Assembly (NCBI RefSeq): GCF_022919095.1
Contig: NZ_CP095073.1
Coordinates: 3,782,001-3,846,000, forward strand
Reading direction: 5' to 3'
Length of the DNA stretch: 64,000 nucleotides
Source: Halobacillus salinarum
Lineage (GTDB): Bacteria > Bacillota > Bacilli > Bacillales > Halobacillaceae
The stretch's first letter is position 1, and every line of letters begins with the position of its first letter. Positions 28,966 to 38,379 of the stretch are shown here, one piece after another. Position numbers and translations under genes: made by a program. The notes under the pieces were generated by a model. That model was not told the origin of the DNA. It saw only the letters and a list, made by a program, of their open reading frames with translations, and did no database searches.

Positions 28966-30018
28966 CTAAGATATCTTGTTTATTTTGTTCCACTGTTCAA
29001 TAATATGTATAGTTGCTTGAATAAGCTTATCCCACTCACTATTTTCAAAAAATACCTCTTCAATTGATGGCCTGCTATGTACAATTGAATTTCTAATTTG
29101 ATAGAACCATTTATAATCGCTCATAGTTTTTTGATCCTGACTCTTTAACTCCTTTATAATTTCTATTGGAGTAGAATTCACTTTCTCAAAAATTCTTTTT
29201 AAAGTGTCTATTTCTTTTGGTCGCCAACCAATCTCAAGGTCTATTAACTTTGTAAAATCATATATATCTAATGTCGTATTACTCTTCTTATATAAATCTG
29301 TTAAAGCTTCAAAATGAAAAATTGACTCTATACATTTATAAGCTTCTAAAAATGAATCCTTCCATTGAACACTAAGCAAGCTATTACAAATATGGTTAAA
29401 AGGTAATTCATTCTGGACCTTAAAAATTAAATTATTTAATTGATTTAATGTCTGAGTAGAAAAATCCAAATATAATTCTTGTGAATTATTATATAGTACA
29501 TATGTGACGATTTTTTCGAGAGAAAAATCATAGAAAAGTGAATCTTTTCCTATCTTGTAAATATAAATACTTTCAAAGAATTTTTTTAAGTCTGTAAAAT
29601 CATGTCCATTATAACTAGAATCTTCATGTTGAGATAAAACAGAATTATATATTTCATATTTATCTGCATTCTTTTTCAAAGGCACATAAACCTCATTAAT
29701 GATTGTCATAAAGATTCCTGCATTTAACTCTACTTCATCTACTTGAATTATGGGATCAAAATCATTAAGTTTACCCAACCCTGTTATTGCTAAATAATTT
29801 TCTTCATTATATTTAAATAAAACAGAATAAACCCTTGGTAAAAGATTAAACTGGCTGTAAATATCAATTCCCTTACACCAATCTTTATCATCTTGATTTA
29901 AGTAAATCCATCTACTAGCCGTATAATCTATTTCAATTTCAAAGTTATCCATATAATTAAGGAATATATCAAAAACGTTTTTATTCATTTCGTTTCTGTT
30001 TTTTGTTTTTCTAGACAT
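28966..30018 (-). CDS. HEPN-motif protein 2
   Basis: A 350-residue protein of unrecognised family. Its C-terminal region carries WFYQIRNSIVHSRPS (near residue 311), again an R-x4-H HEPN signature between two helices. The first 250 residues contain beta-rich and helical segments with no known motif and might sense a ligand or partner. It starts at ATG 30018, three bases after the stop of the DGQHR gene, with GGAGGG inside the end of that gene, so translation is coupled. It belongs to the tail of the DISARM operon. Confidence 0.6.
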   Translation of the reverse strand: MSRKTKNRNEMNKNVFDIFLNYMDNFEIEIDYTASRWIYLNQDDKDWCKGIDIYSQFNLLPRVYSVLFKYNEENYLAITGLGKLNDFDPIIQVDEVELNAGIFMTIINEVYVPLKKNADKYEIYNSVLSQHEDSSYNGHDFTDLKKFFESIYIYKIGKDSLFYDFSLEKIVTYVLYNNSQELYLDFSTQTLNQLNNLIFKVQNELPFNHICNSLLSVQWKDSFLEAYKCIESIFHFEALTDLYKKSNTTLDIYDFTKLIDLEIGWRPKEIDTLKRIFEKVNSTPIEIIKELKSQDQKTMSDYKWFYQIRNSIVHSRPSIEEVFFENSEWDKLIQATIHIIEQWNKINKIS

Positions 30019-30021
30019 TCT

Positions 30022-31226
30022 TTAATACGCCCTCCAACAAGGTGTTAAAGATGTCAACATGAAATCTTCTTCGATAAAAACCTTAAATGCCTCTCTAAAA
30101 AACTCCCTTTCAAAGTCCCCAACTTTAGAACTTCTTTTTAATATTGATTGGTTCAGTGTCATTAAGTCTAAGAATTCTCCAAGTTGTTCATTATCCATAG
30201 ATTCTAGTCTATCAGTCAATTGTTTGAAGTTTTCATTAATTTTATTCCATCTAGAAAAATGTTGTTCTTTAGTTCTTTCAATTCCTGGTCTACCAAGTAT
30301 CTCAATTGCAAAAGCTGTTATAAACCCTACTCTGACAGTTTGACTACTGAATAGGTCTTTTCCTTTTGTGAACTTATATAATGATTTATCTTCTTCAGGA
30401 ATACCTTCCAATTCATAATTAAAAATTAACTTGTCAAGTAAACCAAGAAACTCTAAAACCCCATAGAATATATCAATAAATTCATTTTCAGAAGTAGCTT
30501 CAACAAAATCTAATCTTGTAAATTCATCTGCTAAACGTTCCTTTGTATCAATTTTCTCTTTTCTAGAACCAAATACTAAAAACAATTCAACTAGTTGATT
30601 CGCTTGAAAATCACCTGCTTGTGACCTTATGCCATTTTGATTAATTTCAATTAAGTTTATATTATTCACCTGTTGCCTTATTTCCTCTATCATTGATCCA
30701 AATACAACTTCAATTTGTCTTCTTAAATTCCATGGAACTTGTCCTGTGTTAAGAATTAACATTCTATAAATAAGGCTATTTGTGTTAGCAGCTAACCAAA
30801 ATTCAACTCTAAGTGTATTGTGTTCCACTTCTTCATTTTTTTCTATTGCATCAATTATTGCTGTTGTTCTTTGCATTCCATCAATAATAGATACTCGATC
30901 TAATGAGGAATCATTAATAATATTTATAAGTTTGTCATATTCTTTATTATCTAATTCAGATAATTGGTCAAATTTTTCATCAGGCAAAACTACACCTATG
31001 ACTACTGGAGGTAAAATAGCTCCTTTAATAATATCTTCTCTCATTCTATCTCGAATTCTTATTGCTGTTTTTGTTTTTAGTGCCTCCCTTTGTCCCTCTA
31101 ACCCCCTCTATTTTGGTGAGAAACTTTAACTAAATCTATATATTCTTTAACTCTCATGTTAATTAAAGTAGAATAACAATTAACACGTTTGTCTTTTAGT
31201 ATGTTAATAAAAAAATTATTATTCAC
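30022..31226 (-). CDS. DGQHR-type (DndB-like) protein, frameshifted at a G5 run
   Basis: The main frame (30022-31044) reads MREDIIKGAILPPVVIGVVL and contains SIIDGMQRTTAI, the DGQ-type motif of DGQHR/DndB and DUF262-related proteins, and then ILNTGQVPWNLRRQ. The true N-terminus lies in another frame: GTG 31226 after GGGAAGGG gives VNNNFFINILKDKRVN up to HQNRGG, and the second frame continues LEGQREALKTKTAIRIRDR. They join if one G is added to the GGGGG run (31097-31101). The restored protein has 401 residues. It starts 24 bp after drmMII and is followed by two HEPN-motif genes. DGQHR proteins occur with DNA-modification defence systems; the biochemical role here is not known. Confidence 0.75.
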
Positions 31227-31249
31227 AATTCAACCCTTCCCTTACAAAT

Positions 31250-32574
31250 TTATTTAAGTAGCATTTTTTTTATTGATTTAGCTATAACTCTAGACATTAA
31301 CGGTGGTACTGCATTTCCAACCTGAACAAACTGTGCAGTTCTTGGACCTTCAAATTTATAATTATCAGGAAATCCCTGTATTCTTGCAGCTTCTCTAACT
31401 GTTAATGAACGGCATTGATTTAAGTCTGGATGAATATTATAATGTCCATCTTTAGAGATATGAGCTACTACTGTATGAGGCATTGAGTTAAATGGATGGA
31501 CTTTAAATCTATCTAAAAAGGACTTTTCGTTTTGATGTGTTTTTAATTCCGTTGGTAAATCTGGATATTTTAACTGATTCCCTTCCTCTGCTAACTTAAT
31601 AGATAATTCATATATTTTTCGATCTCTTTCTTGTATCTTTCTTGCCTTATGATTCATTACTCCGATTGAATCTTTCCTCATATATTTTTGATACTCATTT
31701 AGTTTAATATCGGTATTGGTATAGAGTGATAGCTTATGATCACTTCCTTCTCCTGGGTGTAATGAAGGAAGGTCATTAAGAATGTTATAAGTATTCAAGT
31801 CATGACTCCATTGAAACCTATCAGAATGAAAATTAGGATAACTCAAGTTCAACTCCTTTTTAAACCCAAAAAGAATAACCCTTTTTCTCTTTTGAACTAC
31901 GCCAAACTCACCAAAGTCAATGACATTGTTTTTATCAATATTAGTTGTACCGCTAAGTAGTGTATAACCAATTTTTTCAAATTCTTCCTTTATTTTAAGA
32001 AACACTTCTCCCTTTCTAGCTGTTAGAATCCCGGGGACGTTCTCAAAAACAAATGCTTTTGGGCTATACTCTTTCACTAAGTTTAGATAATAATAAAAAA
32101 GAAAATTTCTAGAGTCTCTCTCAGCGGATTCTTTCATTCTACTTCTACCTACTACTGAATAGGCTTGGCATGGTGGCCCCCAATAATAAGGTCAATATTG
32201 TTTTCATCATTATATTTTAATGAATTTTCTATCAGCTTAGTAATTTCTTTTAATGAAGTCGCTTCTTCATCATTTTGTGGATTCCCGAATTTTTTATTTA
32301 AAATCTCATAAGATAAAATTTCTTTAAGTTCGGGATACTTTTCAAAAATAAAGCGTCTACTTACATTAATATTTTTGTAGTCGTTAGCAATTTTAATATA
32401 TTCAAAATATGTATCTAAATCTTTATTTTTATTCAAGTAATGAAAAATAGTTCTTGTTGTTAAAGTTTCACAAGCCCATTTGTCTCTTTCAATTTGAGAC
32501 ACTATTTTAAACCCTTCATTGTGGAACCCTTCACTAAGTCCTCCCGCTCCTGAAAATAAATCTAAAACTATCAT
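31250..32574 (-). CDS. drmMII: DISARM C5-cytosine DNA methyltransferase DrmMII, frameshifted at a G5 run
   Basis: This is a C5-cytosine methyltransferase that marks host DNA for the DISARM system. Motif I is DLFSGAGGLSEG at the N-terminus. Motif IV is broken: the first frame ends GGHHAKPIQ and stop, but adding one G to GGGGG (forward C run 32177-32181) gives GGPPCQAYSVVGRSRM, with the catalytic Cys. The second half contains FENVPG (motif VI), QKRKRVILFGF (motif VIII) and VREAARIQGFPD ... VGNAVPP (motifs IX-X). The restored protein is 441 residues. It ends the five-gene DISARM set and starts 23 bp after drmC. As written, the gene would be inactive. Confidence 0.88.
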
Positions 32575-32597
32575 TAATATTTCTCTCCTAAAATTGT

Positions 32598-33293
32598 TTA
32601 TGTTATTTTAACGAACATGTCTTTAAGTAATAATTTTTCAAATAGTTCTGCAATTGAATTTACCTTCTCTCCCGAAATAAGAGTACCAATTTCAATATTG
32701 TTAACTATTCCATTATAAGAGAGGTTTGAGGAAGATACAAAAGCTCTTTTGTTGTCTGCCATAATTACTTTCGCATGTAAAGATGAGAAGTTTTCGTTTC
32801 TCCTATATTGATATATTTTAAAATTTGTACTATTAATATCACGATTAAAAAAAGCTCGCGCGTTAATTCCTTTATCAATAAAAAACTGCACCTTTACCCC
32901 TTGTCTACTTCTGTTTATTAATAACTCTATTATTTCATTAATAAACTCTGAAATAGAGTATCCTGTAATTAGGATACTCTTTTCTGCTTCTAGTATTAGT
33001 TGCCTCACTACACTTACTGTCTGTCTTAGATTAACATCTAAATCGCTAGGATAAGTTCCCACAATTTCAACTTTATTTTCTGAATTTTTATGGTTTTCTC
33101 TTCCCATTTTAATTAAAAATAATAAACTACTTACCTCTAAAGGAGACAAAGCGGGAAAAAGTTTTCTGATATGATTTAAAAGATGTAGATCCTTATTGTT
33201 ATTTTCACTCAAAACTACATAATCTTCTTCTATAGTATCAATATAGTCATTAATTTCTTCATATAATACTAATAACTTAGTAAGATTTTTCAT
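32598..33293 (-). CDS. drmC: DISARM phospholipase D-like protein DrmC
   Basis: A 231-residue protein with one phospholipase D motif, SSLHAKVIMADNKRAFVSSS (H-x-K-x4-D-x6, near residue 172), and a more weakly recognisable first half. In DISARM, DrmC is the PLD-family component and is reported to be dispensable for some phages. Its start overlaps the drmB stop by four bases. A helical N-terminal segment (residues 1-70) precedes the PLD fold. Gene order and neighbours make the assignment firm. Confidence 0.9.
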   Translation of the reverse strand: MKNLTKLLVLYEEINDYIDTIEEDYVVLSENNNKDLHLLNHIRKLFPALSPLEVSSLLFLIKMGRENHKNSENKVEIVGTYPSDLDVNLRQTVSVVRQLILEAEKSILITGYSISEFINEIIELLINRSRQGVKVQFFIDKGINARAFFNRDINSTNFKIYQYRRNENFSSLHAKVIMADNKRAFVSSSNLSYNGIVNNIEIGTLISGEKVNSIAELFEKLLLKDMFVKIT

Positions 33294-35032
33294 ATTATCC
33301 CTTCAAAGAACGGCTTAATTTCACTATCCATAGTTTCTATAATTAAGGATCTATCTAATAAACGGTTCCCTGTTTCACATGAAGTTTCAGCCATCATAGT
33401 ACAAGCAAAACAAGATGCTCCGTTTAAATGATTATCTTCTGTTGGTTCTTGTACAGAACAATCTGGATCACTAGCACAGAATGTGGCTTCTTCTAATGAA
33501 TCAAGGATTAACTTCCTTAACTTCGCAATATCGCCCATTTCAACTAGTCCACCTAATGAACCTTCTTGATCAGTGCTTCCTGTGTACAGTAAAATACCAG
33601 CCATTTTTTCACTATAGTATATTCTTTCTTTTATAGAGGCGGATGAATATCCTGATTGGTAAGCTAACTGCTTTATTAACAAATGGGAGAACGTATGTAG
33701 CAAAACATACACAGCATCTTTTTCAGTTTGGTTTTCCCACCCTTTTAACTCTAACCACTCTTCATATAATGTTGAATATTTTTTTGATCTTTTATTTACT
33801 AGTTTATTTTCGTCTAACCATTTATTTATTGATTCTCTGTTAAATTCTATGAATATACCTTCCCCATGTACTTCTACTGCTGGTAACCAATTACTGTTAG
33901 ACGAACTCCCAAGCCAGACAATACTTTTTGGTTCCTTTACATCTGGTTCAGGACTCTCATTTCTCATGAATCCTAGTAATACCAAAATCTCTTTTAATCG
34001 ATGTGCTTTTACAATTTTATTAAAAAATGGATTTAAATCTGAAGGTACTGGAACAACTTCAGCCTTAAAATCCTTTAAATCTACTTTATCATTAAAATTT
34101 GTAAGAGCTTCATATTCAATTTGTTTAATTTGTTCATACTTATTCAATTCATCACCATTAAACTTTTTATACTTTTCCCACCGATCCAAAAAATCCTCTA
34201 ATGAATTAAATATTTCTTGTTCCATTAATTTTCTTTCATAAATCTTTTCTAAACCCTTCTCTCCAAAATCTTCTTCATACTCACGAATTTCTTGTTCAAA
34301 TTCGACAATTAATTGAAAACCTCTGTCCCCCTTCTCAGGAATTGAAATAGCACTTCTTAGGGCAGGAAAATATACATTCGATGCTCCTCTTTGTAATGGT
34401 ATAACACTTGAGTTACATACTGACTTCTTATTGAGTCTATGTGGATGATTACCAGTACATCTTAAACCTGAGAAAGAACTCTCTTGTGTAGCTCCTTTCA
34501 TTGGCTCCCAAGCCCCACATTCACATCCAACGCCTAAAGACGCAAGACTCGAAGTATTTCCTGAACTTGTAAGAGTCAACTTTCCTCTACAACTGGTTTC
34601 CTCTTTCCCATGTGACCACCATCTCCACGGAAAGTCATCTAAGTGATTCCTTTCAGCGCATGACACTACAAATCTAGCAGGATATGCTTTCCAGCTACAA
34701 TCAGGACAAACTGGACCTTTTTTTAAATATTCTCCCATTAAAAAGTTTTCCCTAATATCGAACAATCTTCTACATTTGTTATTACTGCAAACATGAAAAT
34801 TTGGAAAAGGAATTGAAGGTAAATCTTGCTTTCCTCTAGTTGGGATTTTCTTGAAGAAATCTTTACCTAAAAATTGAGCAAGTCTTCGATCATAAATCTT
34901 TTCATAGGCATTATCCCAATAATTCAAATCTAAAATAACAAGTGAATCGTTAACTGAGTCCATTATCGCCCCTGGACCATAGGTGGTAATTAATTGACCT
35001 GGCCTAACTTCTCCAACCTCATTCTTCATCAT
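33290..35032 (-). CDS. drmB: DISARM protein DrmB (DUF1998)
   Basis: A 580-residue protein with the DUF1998 domain at its C-terminus. The helicase-associated stretch HTFSHLLIKQLAYQSGYSSA is near residue 450, followed by a Cys cluster (CASDPDCSVQEP and CFACTMMAETSCETGN, near 520-545) likely to hold a metal. The N-terminus starts with the conserved VRPGQLITTYGPGAIMD and has further Cys pairs (CSNNKC near 84, CPDC near 109). DrmA and DrmB form the core DISARM complex that acts on incoming unmodified DNA. It overlaps drmA by 14 bp, so the two are coupled. Confidence 0.95.
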   Translation of the reverse strand: MMKNEVGEVRPGQLITTYGPGAIMDSVNDSLVILDLNYWDNAYEKIYDRRLAQFLGKDFFKKIPTRGKQDLPSIPFPNFHVCSNNKCRRLFDIRENFLMGEYLKKGPVCPDCSWKAYPARFVVSCAERNHLDDFPWRWWSHGKEETSCRGKLTLTSSGNTSSLASLGVGCECGAWEPMKGATQESSFSGLRCTGNHPHRLNKKSVCNSSVIPLQRGASNVYFPALRSAISIPEKGDRGFQLIVEFEQEIREYEEDFGEKGLEKIYERKLMEQEIFNSLEDFLDRWEKYKKFNGDELNKYEQIKQIEYEALTNFNDKVDLKDFKAEVVPVPSDLNPFFNKIVKAHRLKEILVLLGFMRNESPEPDVKEPKSIVWLGSSSNSNWLPAVEVHGEGIFIEFNRESINKWLDENKLVNKRSKKYSTLYEEWLELKGWENQTEKDAVYVLLHTFSHLLIKQLAYQSGYSSASIKERIYYSEKMAGILLYTGSTDQEGSLGGLVEMGDIAKLRKLILDSLEEATFCASDPDCSVQEPTEDNHLNGASCFACTMMAETSCETGNRLLDRSLIIETMDSEIKPFFEGII

Positions 35033-38000
35033 TTATCCACCCTTCATATACATAAAGCTTAGAAGTTCCTTCTATTTGTCGCATAGAGTCCAATGTCTGT
35101 TTTTCATGCTTTTCCTTTTTCTCAGAGTATCTCCCTAACAATCTAATTAAGTTGTTCACTCTTGCATACTTACTATTTGGATAAAAATAATACTGAAGAT
35201 TTTCATGGACTGAGCTCAAATGTATCCATCCATCAAAAAATCGGTTTAAATCATTTATTGTATCTACTCTACTTCTTGAATCAACTACCTTTACTCTTTC
35301 ACTGATAAGGTTTCTTAAAAAGCCTAGATCAATGTTTCTGACATTCCCAGCATCTTCATTCTTAGCAAGTAAACTTTCTGTAATTCTTAAAACTGAAACT
35401 GCAATAGCATGTAATGACCTATCTCTTGCTCTTGAAGCAAATGGGGTAGCAGTAGTTCCCTCAACATAATGATATAACCTACTATGATATCCTTTAAAGT
35501 TTTGATAGTGAGATAGATCCCTTGGCCTGTATGGGTTATATATAGTTACCACTAAACCAGGTTTATTTCTCCCAACACGACTAGATGCTTGAATATATTC
35601 AGACGTTTGTTTTGGTTGACCAGTAATCACCATTAAACCCAACCTGTCTACATCCATCCCTACCGATATCATGTTTGTTGCTAAAGCAACATCTAACTCA
35701 TTGTTTCCTACTTCACGATCAAGCAACTCCAATACTTTAGGAATCTTATACGAGGGAATTCGTGAAGTTAACTCTTCGTTTCTGTTTATAAATCTTTGCT
35801 TAGGGTATCTATACTTCTTTTGTAGAGTTTGAATTCTTTTCCTAATGTCATCATCTAAAAGTCTAACTGCTCCTCCCAATTCCCTAACACTGTTAAAATA
35901 GCCAATTAATGTTCTATATGGGTCTATATAATCTTTATATTTTGGATCATCTAATAAATTCTCAGTAACTTGTAATAATACAGCGTAAACTCTTAACAAA
36001 ACTGTTTTCATTGATTGTCCTGATACACAGATACCAGAGTATAATCTAAAAGGATTATCCTTTACGCTAATTTCACGACCAAAAAAAGAATCTTCTATTT
36101 CTAGTCCAGCTGGAGGAAATTGTCTTGATTCTGTTCTTCCAAAAATCCTTTTCACTTGTTCATCTGCATTTTTAATTGTTGCAGTAGCAGCCACATATTT
36201 TGGTTTTATACTCTCTCCATTACTTTTAACTGTGCATAACTCTTCAATAGCCGTTTCATATGCACCATAAATTGTACCTAAAGGTCCAGTAATTAAATGT
36301 AACTCATCTTGAATTATTAACTCAGGTGGATAGAACGGCTTCACATCCATCACTTTAGCACTAGGGTTTCTATGAAAACTTGGATGATCTTCACCTTGTG
36401 CAATATATCCACATTTATCACAATATCTATTTACTTTCCCAAACAATGCACCTGTTTTCTCATCCCACGGTAAACGCGCGAATTTATCTACTGTAGAAAT
36501 AATTACACTAGGCGTTCTTCTATATATCTCTTCGTCAATTAGATAGACAGGTATGTGATGGTTAGAATAATAACAATTAGTATTTCTGCAATAAATTCTC
36601 AATCCAAATTTTTCGGTACTTGTATCTCTATTTGGAAGGAACTTATACAGTGGCTCTTTCGTTCCACAGCACGGACATTCAATAACCTGTTTTTCTAATT
36701 TTTTATACTCTGCCGATACCTTACTGACAGTTTGATAGTTGCTTTCCTTTAAGTCCTTGAACTTATTAGTTGTGACCTGACCTCCTACCCAAAACCCTAT
36801 TGAAAATTCCGAGTTACCCATTGGTACTTTACTGTTAACTCGTTTAGCTCTAATATACTCTGAAGCACATATAACCCTCATCAACCTATCTCTTTGCTGA
36901 GTAGTTAGTAGCCTCAATGTATACCTTAAAATAATGGTAACTCCACCATCTTTGTTGTACTCTTGGTTATTCTTTGAGTCAATACGGCGAAAACCTAACA
37001 AAAATGCAGCTATGCCCAAGTATGCTTCTGTTTTTCCTCCACCCGTTGGGAACCATAACAAATCTACTATTTCTCTGTCTTCTGAATTTGGCTTAACTAT
37101 TCCACTTAAATTTAAAAGAATAAATGCTAACTGAAATGGCCTCCAACTAAAATTTTCCTTTGTTAATTCTTCTTCTAGAGATCTGCTTTCTTTATTTTTA
37201 GCAAAATTCTTCATGCTTATTTGAGTATGCATAACTTCATTCATGAACACAAAAGCATTAAATGCATCCTCATTTTCTCCTAATATCTTTATACCTTCTC
37301 TTATTCTAGATAGTGAATCATAGCACTGTTCTATGCTTTTTTTTGCTGAACATTGATCTTCAACCTCTTTGAGAGGTAATATTTCTATCCAGTTTTCATA
37401 CCTGTCTGCTAAATTAGTTAGTTTTTCAATAACAACATCTCTATCTCTTTCCTCCGCAAGTTGTTTAATTGAGAAATAATCATCGCTGACATCCCCAAAA
37501 TTTTCATCATATGGCAATTCCGTACTCATACTTGCTACTTCATGTCCAGGTATAAATTCAGTTTTTAACTTTCTAGCGTAAGTTGAATCATAATCATCCC
37601 ACTCTACAGCACAACCAAAACCTTTTGCAAAAACAGGTTTATTCCTGTAAAGAAATTCATCAAAGTTTGAAGTATCTTTTCTTGCGTTATTTTCAGACAA
37701 GAAAATCTTTTCACCTGAATCATGGGACAATTCCATAGATACTTGATACAAAGCGTTATTACTATTTTTATCTATATTTCTATTCACAAGAAATATAGAA
37801 ACTAAGAGGTTGTTTGTTTCTTTAATGCGCATTTTTTTTAGAATTAAGTACACCCCTGATGATACTTCAATCGGTTCCTTATAATTTTCAATATCTATTT
37901 GATGTATTGAAGTTGAGATTTCCCTTACCCATATAGGAATCTCTTTATCTTTCTCTTCTATAAATTTTTTGTCTTTATTATATTTGCCCCAAGCACACTT

Positions 38001-38360
38001 TACATTTATTTCCTTCACTGTATCCATGACGTAAAACTTTACACCAATTGAATTTTGCTGTTTAAAAGTTTTATTCTTTTCAATTCCTTTTTCATTATCA
38101 TCTTCTGTAGGGTTGTATTCCCCTTTTTCTATTGATTTTAGATTCTCTTCCCCCATATGAAAAGCATCTTCAAGTTCTTCTTCTTCTTCCTGCTCAAATG
38201 CTGACTCTAGTGGGAACAATATTCCTGTTAGATATGATTGAGTAGGTGGCTCTGTTATAATATCTGGTTGATCATAACTAGGACCAATAAGATCCCTTTT
38301 TAATTCATCAAGTACTATTTTTCTAACTTCTTTGTAATTTTCTCTTTTTTCTTTTGACAC
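35019..38360 (-). CDS. drmA: DISARM helicase DrmA
   Basis: A superfamily 2 helicase of about 1113 residues, started at GTG 38360 behind GGGGGGAG. Walker A is WFPTGGGKTEAYLG (near 437), the Walker B equivalent is IIQDELHLITGP (near 685), and motif VI lies in ASSRVGRNKPGLVVTIYNPY (near 928). A four-Cys cluster (CPCCGTKEP) and a second pair (CDKCGY) lie in the insert between motifs. The long N-terminal domain (1-400) is typical of DrmA. It works with DrmB in the DISARM core that recognises and blocks unmodified phage DNA. The next gene, drmB, overlaps its end. Confidence 0.95.
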   Translation of the reverse strand: MSKEKRENYKEVRKIVLDELKRDLIGPSYDQPDIITEPPTQSYLTGILFPLESAFEQEEEEELEDAFHMGEENLKSIEKGEYNPTEDDNEKGIEKNKTFKQQNSIGVKFYVMDTVKEINVKCAWGKYNKDKKFIEEKDKEIPIWVREISTSIHQIDIENYKEPIEVSSGVYLILKKMRIKETNNLLVSIFLVNRNIDKNSNNALYQVSMELSHDSGEKIFLSENNARKDTSNFDEFLYRNKPVFAKGFGCAVEWDDYDSTYARKLKTEFIPGHEVASMSTELPYDENFGDVSDDYFSIKQLAEERDRDVVIEKLTNLADRYENWIEILPLKEVEDQCSAKKSIEQCYDSLSRIREGIKILGENEDAFNAFVFMNEVMHTQISMKNFAKNKESRSLEEELTKENFSWRPFQLAFILLNLSGIVKPNSEDREIVDLLWFPTGGGKTEAYLGIAAFLLGFRRIDSKNNQEYNKDGGVTIILRYTLRLLTTQQRDRLMRVICASEYIRAKRVNSKVPMGNSEFSIGFWVGGQVTTNKFKDLKESNYQTVSKVSAEYKKLEKQVIECPCCGTKEPLYKFLPNRDTSTEKFGLRIYCRNTNCYYSNHHIPVYLIDEEIYRRTPSVIISTVDKFARLPWDEKTGALFGKVNRYCDKCGYIAQGEDHPSFHRNPSAKVMDVKPFYPPELIIQDELHLITGPLGTIYGAYETAIEELCTVKSNGESIKPKYVAATATIKNADEQVKRIFGRTESRQFPPAGLEIEDSFFGREISVKDNPFRLYSGICVSGQSMKTVLLRVYAVLLQVTENLLDDPKYKDYIDPYRTLIGYFNSVRELGGAVRLLDDDIRKRIQTLQKKYRYPKQRFINRNEELTSRIPSYKIPKVLELLDREVGNNELDVALATNMISVGMDVDRLGLMVITGQPKQTSEYIQASSRVGRNKPGLVVTIYNPYRPRDLSHYQNFKGYHSRLYHYVEGTTATPFASRARDRSLHAIAVSVLRITESLLAKNEDAGNVRNIDLGFLRNLISERVKVVDSRSRVDTINDLNRFFDGWIHLSSVHENLQYYFYPNSKYARVNNLIRLLGRYSEKKEKHEKQTLDSMRQIEGTSKLYVYEGWINDEE

Positions 38361-38379
38361 GATAACTCCCCCCAATTAC

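Noticed and set aside
29076-29095. Firm assignment of the two R-x4-H proteins to named HEPN families
   Set aside because: A six-residue motif is not enough to choose a family without profile or structure comparison, so only the motif is claimed.
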